DNA of 64,000 nt from Bradyrhizobium sp. B097 (GCF_038957035.1 NZ_CP152412.1:5142501-5206500), one strand, 5' to 3'; counted from the first letter of the stretch, positions 8,816 to 17,783 are shown. Notes: a model not told the origin generated them from the letters alone. A program made the numbers and translations.

Positions 8816-8953
8816 CCCTCTCCCGTTTGCGGGGGAGGGTTGGGGTGGGGGTGCCTCCACGAGTCGGATCTTGAAGGAGGCCTCTTTGCGGAGAGAGCCC
8901 CCACCCGCATCGCATCTTCGATGCGATGCGACCTCCCCCGCAAGCGGGAGAGG
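8816..8953. repeat. Long inverted repeat with inner hairpin
   Basis: Left arm 8816-8839 and right arm 8932-8953 pair as CCTCTCCCGTTTGCGGGGGA-type ends with a single mismatch over 22 bases. Inside is a perfect 9-bp hairpin GCATCGCAT-CTTCG-ATGCGATGC (8907-8929) and a shorter GTGGGGG/CCCCCAC pair. The element fills the gap between the acyl-CoA synthetase stop and the start region of the TPR gene. It is a transcribed-repeat type that I recognise from related genomes. Confidence 0.8.
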
Positions 8954-8961
8954 TAAGGAAG

Positions 8962-10554
8962 CTAGGACGCCGAGAGGCTCTCCCTGAGCTGGCGCTTGAT
9001 CACCTTGCCGTTGGCGTTGCGCGGCAGCGGCTCTGATGTCAGCGCCATCGTCTCCGGCACCTTGTAGTCGGAGAGCCGCTCGGCGCACCAGGCGCGCAGG
9101 CTCTCTGCATTGACCTCGCTGCGGGTCACGATCACGGCGTGGACGCGCTCGCCGAGCACCGGGCACGGTTTTGCGATGATCGCGCTCTCGACGACGGCCG
9201 GATGGCCTGAAAGCACGGACTCGACCTCGGCGGAATAGATCTTCAGGCCGCCGCGGTTGATCATGTCCTTCTGGCGGTCGAACACGCGGACGAAGTTGTC
9301 GGCATCGACCGAGCCGAGATCGCCGGAATGCCAGAAGCCGGCGGTGAAACTCTCGGCGGTCGCCTTCGGATTGTTCCAGTAGCCCTTGATGACAGAGGCG
9401 CTGCGGATCCAGAGTTCGCCGATTGCGCCGCGCGGCACCTCGCCGCCATCGGTGCCCATCACGACGATCTCCGCGCCGGGACACGGCAGGCCGACGCTGT
9501 CGATATGGGTGGCGGTCAATTCACCCGGCATCAAGGTCGAGGGCGACGTGGTCTCGGTCGCGCCGTAGCAGTTCGCGAGCTTGAGCCCGGGAATCTTGGC
9601 GTCGAGTTTTTCGATGGTCGCAACCGGCATCGGCGCGCCGCCGAATCCGCCGATGCGCCAGCTCGACAGATCGTAGCTGTCGAAATCCGGCTGCATCAGG
9701 CAGAGATTGTACATCGCCGGCACCATCACCGTGTAGCTGACGCGCTCGCGCGCCGCGACCTTCAGATACTCCGACGCCTTGAACTCCGGCATGATGATCA
9801 GCGCACCGGCGCAGCGCGCCATGGTGGTGATATTGGCGACCGCGCCGGTGACATGCGCGAGCGGCACCGCGGCGATCGAGCGATCGGCCTTGGTCAGTTT
9901 CAGGCAAGATGCGAACACCATCGAGGAGTGGATGATGTTGCAATGGGCGAGCATCGCGCCTTTCGGCCGGCCGGTGGTGCCCGAGGTGTAGAGGATCATC
10001 GCGGTGTCCTCTTCCCTCACCTCCGCGGGCGCCGGCGCGGGAGCATTGTCGCGCAAGGCGGCGAATTGCGACGCGCTGTCGTCGCTGACGGTGATGCGAT
10101 GCGCGAGGCCGGGAATATCGGCGGCATCAGGGATGCGGTCGGCCAGCGTGACCTCGTGCACCAGCAGCTTCGCGCCGCAATCGTTCAGCACATAGGCGAT
10201 CTCGGGCTTCTGCTGGCGCGTCGAGAGCAGCACCGTGACGAGGCCGGCATGGGCGGCGGCGAACATCGTCAGCACGAACTCGATGCGGTTGCCGAGCAGG
10301 ATCCCGACGCGGTCGCCGGGGACGAGGTCGAGCTTTGCAAAGCCCGCTGCGACCTTCGCGGATTGCTCGGCGACCTCGCGCCAGTTCAGGCGCGTCGCGC
10401 CGCAGACCAGCGCCTCGCCGTCGCCATTCTGCGCGACGGCATCCGCGATCATCGCCCACAGGCTGGCCGGCCGCTCGGCGAAGGCAGGCACGACGCGGTC
10501 GCCGAAGCGCGGCTCGAGCCGCATCGGCGGCAATGCGTGTTGCGACCAGTCCAT
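8962..10554 (-). CDS. Acyl-CoA synthetase (AMP-forming)
   Basis: 530 residues, class I adenylate-forming superfamily. Motifs in order: the P-loop-like ILYTSGTTGRPKGAML, the A5 motif YGATETTSP, the A7 motif HSGDLG, the A8 hinge RQKDMINRGGLKIYSAEVE, and the catalytic A10 lysine in NANGKVIKR close to the C-terminus. The enzyme activates a carboxylic acid to its CoA thioester through an acyl-adenylate. Substrate chain length is not readable. It is the last gene of a unit with nnrU and panB (10 bases after panB), possibly sharing a link to CoA supply. Confidence 0.93.
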   Translation of the reverse strand: MDWSQHALPPMRLEPRFGDRVVPAFAERPASLWAMIADAVAQNGDGEALVCGATRLNWREVAEQSAKVAAGFAKLDLVPGDRVGILLGNRIEFVLTMFAAAHAGLVTVLLSTRQQKPEIAYVLNDCGAKLLVHEVTLADRIPDAADIPGLAHRITVSDDSASQFAALRDNAPAPAPAEVREEDTAMILYTSGTTGRPKGAMLAHCNIIHSSMVFASCLKLTKADRSIAAVPLAHVTGAVANITTMARCAGALIIMPEFKASEYLKVAARERVSYTVMVPAMYNLCLMQPDFDSYDLSSWRIGGFGGAPMPVATIEKLDAKIPGLKLANCYGATETTSPSTLMPGELTATHIDSVGLPCPGAEIVVMGTDGGEVPRGAIGELWIRSASVIKGYWNNPKATAESFTAGFWHSGDLGSVDADNFVRVFDRQKDMINRGGLKIYSAEVESVLSGHPAVVESAIIAKPCPVLGERVHAVIVTRSEVNAESLRAWCAERLSDYKVPETMALTSEPLPRNANGKVIKRQLRESLSAS

Positions 10555-10564
10555 GCGCGCCTCG

Positions 10565-11386
10565 TCAACTCTTCTTCATGCCGTAGACGTGCTCCGGGCC
10601 CGGAAAGGCGCGGCTCTTTACGTCGCGCGCATAGCCCGCGATCGCCTCCTCGATCATCGGGCCAAGGTTGCCGTAGCGGCGCACGAATTTCGGCGCGCGC
10701 GGCGACAGGCCGAGCATGTCCTCCAGCACCAGCACCTGGCCGTCGCAGGCAGCGCTGGCGCCGATGCCGATGGTGGGAACATCGATCGATTGCGTGATCT
10801 TGCGCGCCAGCGGCTCGGCGACGGCCTCGACCACGATCGAGAAGGCGCCCGCTTCCGCGATCGCCCTGGCGTCGTTCTCGATCGGCGCCCAGGTCTCCTC
10901 CTCGCGGCCCTGCGCGCGGAACGAGCCAAGCGTGTTGATCGATTGCGGCGTCAGGCCGATATGGCCCATCACGGGAATGCCGCGCTCGGACAGGAACGCC
11001 ACCGTCTCCGCCATCCGCGCGCCGCCCTCGAGCTTGACCGCGCCGCACAGCGTCTCCTTCATGATCCGCACCGCGGACTGGAACGCCTGCTCCTTCGAGC
11101 CCTCGTAGGAGCCGAACGGCATGTCGACCACGACCAGCGCGGCTTGCGAGCCGCGCATCACGGCGCGGCCCTGCAGGATCATCATGTCGAGGGTAACCGG
11201 CACCGTGGTCTCGAAGCCGTGCATCACGTTGCCGAGGGAATCGCCGACCAGGATGGCGTCGCAGTGGCGGTCGACCAGCGCCGCGGTGTGCGCGTGGTAC
11301 GACGTCAGCATCACGATCGGCTCGCCATTCTTGCGGGCGCGCAGATCCGGCGCGGTCTTGCGCTTGATGGCGGATTGAACAGACAT
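10565..11386 (-). CDS. panB: 3-methyl-2-oxobutanoate hydroxymethyltransferase
   Basis: 273 residues, full length for PanB. The enzyme transfers the hydroxymethyl group from 5,10-methylene-THF to 2-oxoisovalerate, the first committed step to pantothenate and CoA. Visible motifs: [32 protein letters not shown] (Mg-binding Asp), [17 protein letters not shown] and [10 protein letters not shown] (the catalytic Glu region). It is a cytoplasmic TIM barrel. The gene starts 2 bases after the NnrU-like gene and is followed by an acyl-CoA synthetase gene. panC is not next to it, as is usual in this group. Confidence 0.97.
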   Translation of the reverse strand: MSVQSAIKRKTAPDLRARKNGEPIVMLTSYHAHTAALVDRHCDAILVGDSLGNVMHGFETTVPVTLDMMILQGRAVMRGSQAALVVVDMPFGSYEGSKEQAFQSAVRIMKETLCGAVKLEGGARMAETVAFLSERGIPVMGHIGLTPQSINTLGSFRAQGREEETWAPIENDARAIAEAGAFSIVVEAVAEPLARKITQSIDVPTIGIGASAACDGQVLVLEDMLGLSPRAPKFVRRYGNLGPMIEEAIAGYARDVKSRAFPGPEHVYGMKKS

Positions 11387-11388
11387 AG

Positions 11389-11973
11389 TCAGGCTCCCAT
11401 GACAGGCACGCCGATCACGACCGGGTGGAACGCAAACGCCAGCGCCAGATAGACGATGACACCGACCGCGATCGCGATCAGGTCGTTGGTCGGGCCGCCC
11501 ACCGGGATCGGCGGCCCGCCGGCATCCGCGCGGCGCTTCAGCGAGATGCGGTCATAGACCGCCCAGCCGAGAAACGAGCCGAACAGGATGATCGAGCCGA
11601 GATCGCCGTTGGCGAGCAGATGCGCGAACGCCCACAGCTTGACGCCCGCCAGCATCGGATGCTTCAGCGTGGTGTAGATGCGGCCGCGGATATAGGCCGC
11701 CACCACCATAATGACGGCCGGCAGCATCAGCGCCACCGCGATGTGCTTGAACGCGGTCGGCGGCGTCCAGACGTCGATCCAGCCGGTCGCGCGGTAGTGG
11801 CCGAAGCCCCAGATGATCAGCGCGAGCCCGGCGAACGACACCAGCGAATAGACGCCCTTGTAGGCCCCCTCGCCGATCGCATTCACGATGCCGGCGCGCA
11901 ACTCGCGCAGGCTGCTCAGCACATGGATGCCGAGGAACAGCACGAGACCCAGGATCATGACGAGCAGTCCCAC
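11389..11973 (-). CDS. NnrU family membrane protein
   Basis: 194 residues from the GTG at 11973, which has a good AGGGAGGA about 6 bases upstream; the longer frame from 12012 lacks one. About six membrane segments; typical NnrU/isoprenylcysteine-methyltransferase-like features are [28 protein letters not shown] and FHPVV. NnrU was first noted near nitric and nitrous oxide respiration genes in Rhodobacter, but most copies stand elsewhere and the function is unsettled. Here it leads a unit with panB, so no denitrification link is visible. Confidence 0.88.
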   Translation of the reverse strand: MGLLVMILGLVLFLGIHVLSSLRELRAGIVNAIGEGAYKGVYSLVSFAGLALIIWGFGHYRATGWIDVWTPPTAFKHIAVALMLPAVIMVVAAYIRGRIYTTLKHPMLAGVKLWAFAHLLANGDLGSIILFGSFLGWAVYDRISLKRRADAGGPPIPVGGPTNDLIAIAVGVIVYLALAFAFHPVVIGVPVMGA

Positions 11974-12053
11974 GATGTTCCTCCCTGATTGATTACTGTC
12001 TTCGCGTAACATCTTCGCCGGGCGGGACGCAATCCGTCACGCCGGGGGGCGGA

Positions 12054-12665
12054 TCATTGATTGCCGGCCGGCTTGGCCAACTCGCGATTGTCGACATAGC
12101 GGATCATGATCGGACGGCCGGCCAGCGCGCCGCCGAGCCCGCCGGTGAATTTCAGCGGCAGGCAGGCGCCGAGCGAGGCATTGATCGCGTTGAGATAGGT
12201 CGTGCGGGTATCGGGGCGGATGCCCCGCGTCGCGAATGTCAGGCGCGGCGTGCCGATCATCTCGCCGGTCCGCTTGAAGCTGAAGCGCACCGACATCTGC
12301 ATGCCCTCGCGCGCGTCGTCGGGTGGCGGCGGCGCCCAGCAGGAACGCAGCGCGGCGAACAGATCGCCGATGGTATCGAGATCATGGTCCGGCTTGCGGT
12401 ACTTCTCGGCCTGACCCTCGGGCGGCACGGTCAGGATCGTGAGCTGGAGATTTTCGCCGTACGGATAATCGATCTCGGGCAGGCACGGGCCGTGGTTGAA
12501 CACGCTGCAATAGGACGGGATACACGGCCCATTGTCGAGCACGCTGCAGGGTGTGTGTGCGAACGGCACCGGGTTCGTCTGCTGCCGCTGCCGCGCCGAG
12601 GCGCTTCCCGTGAGACCAATGGCCAGCACGGCAAAAGTGAGGCAGATGAGGACGCGTCGGAGCAT
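12054..12665 (-). CDS. Secreted protein with duplicated CSV-N-GPC motif
   Basis: 203 residues from the ATG at 12665; the upstream extension to 12722 has no signal sequence character. A signal peptide (about 1-24) ends at ASARQ. Then the motif pair CSVLDNGPC and CSVFNHGPC occurs within 20 residues, giving four regularly spaced cysteines. The C-terminal half has a TonB-box-like fold hint (MSVRFSFKRTGEMIGTPRLTF, seen in energy-transducer-like domains) but no transmembrane anchor. I do not know a function. It stands alone upstream of the repeat array at the prfC end. Confidence 0.7.
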   Translation of the reverse strand: MLRRVLICLTFAVLAIGLTGSASARQRQQTNPVPFAHTPCSVLDNGPCIPSYCSVFNHGPCLPEIDYPYGENLQLTILTVPPEGQAEKYRKPDHDLDTIGDLFAALRSCWAPPPPDDAREGMQMSVRFSFKRTGEMIGTPRLTFATRGIRPDTRTTYLNAINASLGACLPLKFTGGLGGALAGRPIMIRYVDNRELAKPAGNQ

Positions 12666-12767
12666 GCGATCGGACCCAGGATGCGTTCCGGGGAAAATGG
12701 TACCGCGGCCAGACCGCGGCAAGCGGGGCCACGTTCAATTCCCCGCGCTCGCGTACCGCACACCGCC

Positions 12768-13156
12768 GTCATCGCCCGGCTCGACCGCGCGATCCAGTAT
12801 TCCAGAGACAGCAGTGATCAATCGAGAAGCCGCGGCGTACTGGGTCCCCCGGTCGAGCCGGGAGACGACACTGAGCATGTGGCGCAGCGCTAAGCCTTCT
12901 TCTTCACGTCCTTGATGTTGGAGAAGGTGATGCCCTCGGCGCGCTCGCGCACCAACCTCCACTGTCATCGCCCGGCTTGACCGGGCGATCCAGTATTCCA
13001 GAGGCAGCAGTGATCAATCGAGAAGCCGCGGCGTACTGGGTCCCCCGGTCAAGCCGGGGGACGACAGTGAGGATGCGGCGCGATGCGTATGCCGCGCTAC
13101 GCCTTCTTCTTCACGTCCTTGACGTTGGAGAAGGTGATGCCCTCGGCGCGCTCGCG
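12768..13156. repeat. Tandem duplication (about 190 bp x 2) including the prfC 3' end
   Basis: Copy A runs 12768-12949 and copy B 12964-13156. Each has two hairpins, for example CGCCCGG-CTTGA-CCGGGCG at 12969-12987 and CCCCCGG-TCAAG-CCGGGGG at 13042-13060, then the last 60 bases of prfC. The copies differ by a few substitutions and an 11-base length difference. The CCCCCGG hairpin unit recurs near 29700-29720. Confidence 0.85.
12890..12949 (-). pseudogene. Detached copy of the prfC 3' end
   Basis: Sixty bases that match the last 19 codons and TAG stop of prfC (13097-13156) at 58 positions. The copy has no start and is cut off at 12949, so it is debris of the tandem duplication, not a gene. 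Confidence 0.85.
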
Positions 13157-14716
13157 GGTGTAGCCGAGATAGAACTCGTTCTTGGCCATGAACACGGGAT
13201 CGCCATCGACGTCGTCGGCAATACCGGAATTGTTGGCGGCGACGAAGGCCTCCAGCTTCTTGCGGTCGTCGGACGAGATCCAGCGCGCCAGCGAGAATTC
13301 AGAGATCTCGAACTCGACCGGCAGCGAATATTCGGCATCGAGCCGCGCCTTCAGCACGTCGAGCTGCAGCGGACCGACCACGCCGACCAGCGCCGGCGCG
13401 CCGTCGCGCGGGCGGAACACCTGCACGACGCCCTCCTCCGACATCTGCTGCAGGGCCTCCTTCAGCTTCTTCGCCTTCATCGCATCCGTCAGCCGAACAC
13501 GGCGGACGATTTCCGGCGCGAAGCTCGGCACGCCGACGAAGGTCAGATCCTCGCCCTCGGTCAGGGTGTCGCCGATCCGCAAGGTGCCGTGGTTGGGAAT
13601 GCCGACCACGTCGCCGGCAAAGGCCTCGTCCGCCACCGAGCGGTCCTGGGCGAAGAAGAATTGCGGGCTCGACAGGCTCATGTTCTTGCCTGTTCGTACC
13701 AGCTTGGCCTTCATGCCGCGGCTGAGTTTTCCGGAACACAGCCGGGCGAACGCGATGCGGTCGCGGTGGTTCGGATCCATGTTGGCCTGGATCTTGAACA
13801 CGAACGCGCTCATGCGCGGCTCGGCCGCCTCGACCTTGCGCAGATCGGAATCCTGCGCGCGCGGCGCCGGCGCGAACTTGCCGAGGCCTTCGAGCAAGTC
13901 GCCGACGCCGAAATTGCGCAGCGCGCTGCCGAAATAGACCGGTGTCAGATGCCCTTCGCGGAAGGCCGCGAGGTCGAACGGCTTGCAGGCTTCGGAGGCC
14001 AGCGCGAGCTCATCCCTGACCTCGGCGACGTCGAGATTGGGGTTGCGCTTGCCGAGATCGGCGATGTCGATCTGCTCGGTGGCGCCGGTCTTCGCGCCGC
14101 CGCCCTCGAGCAGCCGCACGCCGCCATTGACGACGTCATAGGTGCCGAGGAAGTCGCGGCCGCGGCCGACCGGCCAGGTCATCGGCGTGGTGTCGAGCGC
14201 CAGCGTCTTCTCGATCTCGTCCAAGAGCTCGAACGTGTCGCGGCTCTCGCGGTCCATCTTGTTGATGAAGGTGATGATCGGGATGTCGCGCAGCCGGCAG
14301 ACCTCGAACAGCTTTCGCGTGCGCGCCTCGATGCCCTTGGCGGCGTCGATCACCATGACCGCGGAATCGACCGCGGTCAGCGTGCGATAGGTATCTTCCG
14401 AAAAGTCCTCGTGGCCCGGCGTGTCCAAGAGGTTGAACACGAGGTCGTTGAACTCGAAGGTCATCACCGAGGTGACGACCGAGATACCGCGCTCGCGCTC
14501 GATCTTCATCCAGTCCGAGCGCGTGTTGCGCCGCTCGCCCTTGGCCTTGACCTGCCCCGCGAGGTTGATGGCGCCGCCGAACAGCAGCAGCTTTTCCGTC
14601 AGCGTGGTCTTGCCGGCGTCCGGATGCGAGATGATCGCAAAGGTGCGCCGTCGCGCCACTTCCTGTGAAAGCGGCGAGCGGGACGGCGATTCGGTTGAAA
14701 CAGCGGTATCAGACAT
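13097..14716 (-). CDS. prfC: Peptide chain release factor 3
   Basis: 539 residues from the ATG at 14716 (MSDTAVSTES), close to the usual length; the frame stays open upstream without family sequence. RF3 is a translational GTPase that recycles RF1/RF2 after termination. Motifs: P-loop SHPDAGKTTLTE, switch region with RGISVVTSV, DTPGHEDFSEDT, NKMDRE, then the beta-barrel and C-terminal domains (SSPQFFFAQDR, GVVGPLQLDVLKARL). Its last 20 codons exist a second time downstream as a duplicated tail. Divergent from sugE. Confidence 0.96.
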   Translation of the reverse strand: MSDTAVSTESPSRSPLSQEVARRRTFAIISHPDAGKTTLTEKLLLFGGAINLAGQVKAKGERRNTRSDWMKIERERGISVVTSVMTFEFNDLVFNLLDTPGHEDFSEDTYRTLTAVDSAVMVIDAAKGIEARTRKLFEVCRLRDIPIITFINKMDRESRDTFELLDEIEKTLALDTTPMTWPVGRGRDFLGTYDVVNGGVRLLEGGGAKTGATEQIDIADLGKRNPNLDVAEVRDELALASEACKPFDLAAFREGHLTPVYFGSALRNFGVGDLLEGLGKFAPAPRAQDSDLRKVEAAEPRMSAFVFKIQANMDPNHRDRIAFARLCSGKLSRGMKAKLVRTGKNMSLSSPQFFFAQDRSVADEAFAGDVVGIPNHGTLRIGDTLTEGEDLTFVGVPSFAPEIVRRVRLTDAMKAKKLKEALQQMSEEGVVQVFRPRDGAPALVGVVGPLQLDVLKARLDAEYSLPVEFEISEFSLARWISSDDRKKLEAFVAANNSGIADDVDGDPVFMAKNEFYLGYTRERAEGITFSNVKDVKKKA

Positions 14717-14805
14717 GGCGGGGCAGCGTTTGGCAGGGAAAACGGGCGCAATCAAGGGCGTTTTGTCGCAATGCGGGATGGCCGCACCACCCACATATAG
14801 GGACC

Positions 14806-14853
14806 GGAAGGACGACCTTCTCCTCACCATACCATCCGCGGGGACGACCCTGC
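14806..14853 (+). promoter_or_regulatory. Guanidine-II (mini-ykkC) riboswitch
   Basis: Two short hairpins each with an ACGA loop: GGAAGG-ACGA-CCTTCT (14806-14821) and GCGGGG-ACGA-CCCTGC (14838-14853), six pairs each with one G-U at most, joined by 16 bases. Twin ACGR-loop hairpins define the guanidine-II class. They end 7 bases before the GGAGGG ribosome-binding site of sugE, whose product family exports guanidinium. The known mechanism is that guanidine binding stabilises both hairpins and frees the ribosome-binding site. Confidence 0.92.
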
Positions 14854-14872
14854 CTTATCCGGAGGGTTCGTT

Positions 14873-15187
14873 ATGGCTTGGGCCATTCTATTCACCGCAG
14901 GCCTGCTCGAGATCGGCTGGGCGATCGGGCTGAAATATACCGAGGGTTTTTCGCGGCTGGTGCCGTCGGTGCTGACGCTCGCGGCGATGGCCGGCAGCGT
15001 GATCCTGCTCGGCATCGCGCTGAAGACGCTGCCGATTGGAACCGCCTACGCGGTCTGGACCGGGATCGGCGCGGTCGGCACCGCGGCGCTCGGCATCATC
15101 CTGCTCGGCGAACCTGCGACCGCGATGCGGCTCGCCAGCATCGGGCTGATCGTGTCCGGCATCGTCGGGCTGAAGCTGGTGGCGTGA
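14873..15187 (+). CDS. sugE: Guanidinium exporter Gdx (SugE), SMR family
   Basis: 104 residues and four membrane helices, the exact size of small multidrug resistance proteins. The essential proton/substrate Glu is at position 13 ([19 protein letters not shown]), and the EIGWA/LKYT surroundings are those of the Gdx branch, not EmrE. Gdx works as an antiparallel dimer exchanging guanidinium for protons. Its ribosome-binding site GGAGGG (14861-14866) follows the riboswitch at 14806-14853, which settles the assignment. Single-gene unit, divergent from prfC. Confidence 0.95.
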   Translation: MAWAILFTAGLLEIGWAIGLKYTEGFSRLVPSVLTLAAMAGSVILLGIALKTLPIGTAYAVWTGIGAVGTAALGIILLGEPATAMRLASIGLIVSGIVGLKLVA

Positions 15188-15199
15188 GGACGCATCGGC

Positions 15200-16039
15200 T
15201 CACGGACCTGCTTGGACGGTTTCTTGGACAGTTTTCGCCATCTCGGCGTCCACGTCAGGTTTGATGCTCGCCGCCACTGCTCGCAGCCAATCAAGGAACG
15301 CCGGCTGGCCCTTGTCGATCGCCATGCCGATCGAGATTGGCAGCTCCTCGCTCGCCAGGCAGTCTTTCGGCACCGACACAAGTCCGGGCAGCTTCCTCTG
15401 CAGGTCACGGAAGAAGAACTTGTCGATCGGCGCGACGTCGGCGCGGTGCGCCAGAATCTCGACCGTCGCGAGGTCGGTGAGGTTCCCGGGTACGCCGTCG
15501 CGCGCGGCCCGGACAAGCCGCTTCTGCAGCCAAGCTCCTTGTGGTGTGCCGACGATGAAACCGATCGTCACCGCGGATTGATCGAGATCGTCGAGCCGGG
15601 CGGCCGCCGCCACCTTGGGATTGTCGGCCAGACCGAACACGCAGTGCGCCGAGGCGGAATAAGGGATCATATCCGCGACGGCCTCGCGTTCCGGCGTCAC
15701 CAACAGCGGGGCGATGGAGACGTCGACCGCGCCACTCACCAGGATCGAGACCTTGTCCTCTGAGGTGACGGGCGTCGTCTCGATCTTCACGCCAAGCCGG
15801 CGGGCATATTCCTCCGCCAATCGCCAGGCAGGGCCATGGAACGGCGCGGCTTCGGCCGAGGGGTTCTTGATCAGCCATGGAAACTCGTCGAGCACCGCGA
15901 CCCGCAGCGTCCCTCGTTGCTGGATCGCATCGATCCGGCTGCTCACGCCGGGCGGCGGCGCGGGGACGTCGGCGGCGCGGCCCGTCACCGGTATTGCGAC
16001 CAGCAAGGCGGCCAGCAGTGTACTTGTCCAGGATGCCAT
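15200..16039 (-). CDS. Amino acid-type ABC substrate-binding protein (SBP_bac_3)
   Basis: 279 residues. A signal peptide (about 1-23, cut after GRA) is followed by a family 3 solute-binding domain: the opening RGTLRVAVLDEFPWLIKN, then the AEEYARRLGVKIE helix and GAVDVSIAPLLVTPER. It is a periplasmic binding protein for a polar amino acid or similar small molecule. No ABC permease or ATPase is adjacent. The gene ends 12 bases after the stop of sugE on the opposite strand. Ligand unknown. Confidence 0.85.
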   Translation of the reverse strand: MASWTSTLLAALLVAIPVTGRAADVPAPPPGVSSRIDAIQQRGTLRVAVLDEFPWLIKNPSAEAAPFHGPAWRLAEEYARRLGVKIETTPVTSEDKVSILVSGAVDVSIAPLLVTPEREAVADMIPYSASAHCVFGLADNPKVAAAARLDDLDQSAVTIGFIVGTPQGAWLQKRLVRAARDGVPGNLTDLATVEILAHRADVAPIDKFFFRDLQRKLPGLVSVPKDCLASEELPISIGMAIDKGQPAFLDWLRAVAASIKPDVDAEMAKTVQETVQAGP

Positions 16040-16082
16040 GCGAGCGCTCCATGTCGTTCAAGGTGATCAGGGTCGGTCGGCT

Positions 16083-16742
16083 TCACGCTCTGCGTGCATA
16101 GGCGTAACGGTGCGCAAGCCAGACCGTGCCGGCGCCGTCAGACAGGATAAAGTGTTGGTTCTTGACGTCGCGGTCAGGCCCGTCGCGGGTGACAACGGTG
16201 TTCATGCGCAGCATCTGCCCTGCCACATCGGACCCGCCGCCCCTGATCGCAAAGGGATCGTGGACCAGCACCACGCTCTTCCCGTCGCCGCGGTCGAAGC
16301 TGTAGGCGGGCATGATGCCCACCGGCGCGCGCATCTCGATCGACACGTATTTCCATCGGCCTTCCACGCGTTGAAAGCTCAGATAGTCGATGCGTTTGAT
16401 ATCCTGCTTCGAGGTGTCCGACGCCGGACGGATGACCTCCTGAAGGTAGGACCCGATCATGCGGCGCTCGGCGACGAGCCCGGTGGTGGTGACTGGATCG
16501 CCGCCCGGTTTGTTCCACGCCGTCTCGGTGACATCCCACATGCCTGCGTATGCCGCCATGGCAGCGTTTTCCGGCCCGAGCTCGTTCAGGCGTTCGGCGG
16601 CGGGGACCGCGGACAGGGCCGCGTTGCCTCGCTCGAGCTGGGCCGAACCGCCCGCCTTGGCTGCTGGCGTCTGCGCGGCGGCCGGATCGGAGATGAACAT
16701 CGAGCCGAGCACGGCTCCAACGAAATGACGACGTTCAAGCAT
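16083..16742 (-). CDS. DUF1579-like secreted protein
   Basis: 219 residues. A signal peptide (about 1-23, AAAQT) is followed by a region like DUF1579: MAAYAGMWDVTETAW, then ERRMIGSYLQEVI and DYLSFQRVEGRWKYVSIE. DUF1579-type proteins are small beta-barrels of unknown role, often in envelope or stress contexts. Same strand as the MBL-fold gene (starting 17783) with a 60-base gap, so possibly one unit with the MBL and F420-type reductase genes behind it. Confidence 0.72.
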   Translation of the reverse strand: MLERRHFVGAVLGSMFISDPAAAQTPAAKAGGSAQLERGNAALSAVPAAERLNELGPENAAMAAYAGMWDVTETAWNKPGGDPVTTTGLVAERRMIGSYLQEVIRPASDTSKQDIKRIDYLSFQRVEGRWKYVSIEMRAPVGIMPAYSFDRGDGKSVVLVHDPFAIRGGGSDVAGQMLRMNTVVTRDGPDRDVKNQHFILSDGAGTVWLAHRYAYARRA

Positions 16743-16802
16743 GATGATGTTTCCATGTCGGCTTGCGCGGCCTCGGGCGGGCCGGCCGAGCGCGCGCCGC
16801 GC

Positions 16803-17783
16803 TCAGGCCGGCTGTGCCGCGTAGTAGCTGATTTCCCAGTCAATGAGGCCCGGATGCTCCCAGCAGGGATAGGCCGAGATGATGTCCGGCTTGGCCTCGC
16901 GAAGGATCTCGTCGGTGGCCTTTCCCGCTTGCCGCAAGGCCCTGACCCTTCGACTCACGCTATCGATGTGGGACGCGAGACCGAGGGCGATGTCGATCGT
17001 GCCGGGATCACCATGGCCGGGCACGATCAAGTCGGGATCGAACCTTTGCAAGTTGCTCAGGACCTGCGTCCAGCGTGTTCCATCGAGATCGGTGTCCAGC
17101 GGCGGAAACCACGGAAAGATCGGGAACATGCGTTCCTCGATCAGGTCGCCTGCGAACAGGATCCGCTCTTTGGGCAGAAAGACGATCTGGTCACCGCGCG
17201 TGTGCACCGTACCCACGCTGCGCAGCTCCACGATCCGGCCGCCGAGATCGACCTCTAATCGCGGTCCGTCGTAGATGACATCGGGCATGACGATGGTCGT
17301 CCCATCAAGGGCCGCTGCCGCGGCGGCAGTCTGCGTCTTCCGGAAAAGGTCGATGTAGCGCGCGCCCTTCTCCGCCAGCTCGTCACGCTGGATGCGGTTG
17401 TAAAGGATCGTAGCGTCACGCCGGAACACCTGCGCGCCGTAGCCGTGCTCCGGATGAAAATGCGTAAGGGTCAGCATCAGCCGGCGCGGACCGGCAAGTC
17501 TACGGGCAAGCTCCAGGATCTTCTCGCCGTTCGCAGGCCCGAGCCCGCAATCGACCACCAGGGCCGCGTCCTTGCCGACAATGATGCCGATGTTCGGCAC
17601 GAGCCAAACCCGGTTGTCCGACACGACCCACACGCCGTCCGCGACCTGCTTCGGATTGGACGTATCGACCGTCGGCGGACGAGAATCAGCCACTTGCGCA
17701 GTCGCGCACTTCGATCCGGTGCCCAGAAACGCAAGCGCTGCTGCTGCCGCTGCAAACGCGCGACGCGACATCAATGAGCTCAT
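16803..17783 (-). CDS. MBL-fold metallo-hydrolase, probably Tat-exported
   Basis: 326 residues from the ATG at 17783. The N-terminus SRRAFAAAAAALAFLG resembles a twin-arginine signal, so folded export to the periplasm is possible. The metallo-beta-lactamase fold is shown by LVVDCGLGPANG, the metal motif LTHFHPEHGYG, FAGDLIEERMF and the final VPGHGD. The metal motif reads H-x-H-x-E-H, with Glu where Asp is standard. Substrate unknown. The gene starts 34 bases after the stop of the upstream reductase gene, and the DUF1579-like gene follows it. Confidence 0.83.
   Translation of the reverse strand: MSSLMSRRAFAAAAAALAFLGTGSKCATAQVADSRPPTVDTSNPKQVADGVWVVSDNRVWLVPNIGIIVGKDAALVVDCGLGPANGEKILELARRLAGPRRLMLTLTHFHPEHGYGAQVFRRDATILYNRIQRDELAEKGARYIDLFRKTQTAAAAAALDGTTIVMPDVIYDGPRLEVDLGGRIVELRSVGTVHTRGDQIVFLPKERILFAGDLIEERMFPIFPWFPPLDTDLDGTRWTQVLSNLQRFDPDLIVPGHGDPGTIDIALGLASHIDSVSRRVRALRQAGKATDEILREAKPDIISAYPCWEHPGLIDWEISYYAAQPA

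Noticed and set aside
12735..12968. Short frame in the repeat duplication
   Set aside because: It reads through hairpins of a known intergenic repeat and has no start signal or family pattern.
12768..13156. CRISPR-like array
   Set aside because: Only two long imperfect copies with a coding gene end included; no spacers and no short repeats.
12977..14668. A 563-codon plus-strand frame opposite prfC
   Set aside because: Antisense to a highly conserved translation factor and without any known motif.
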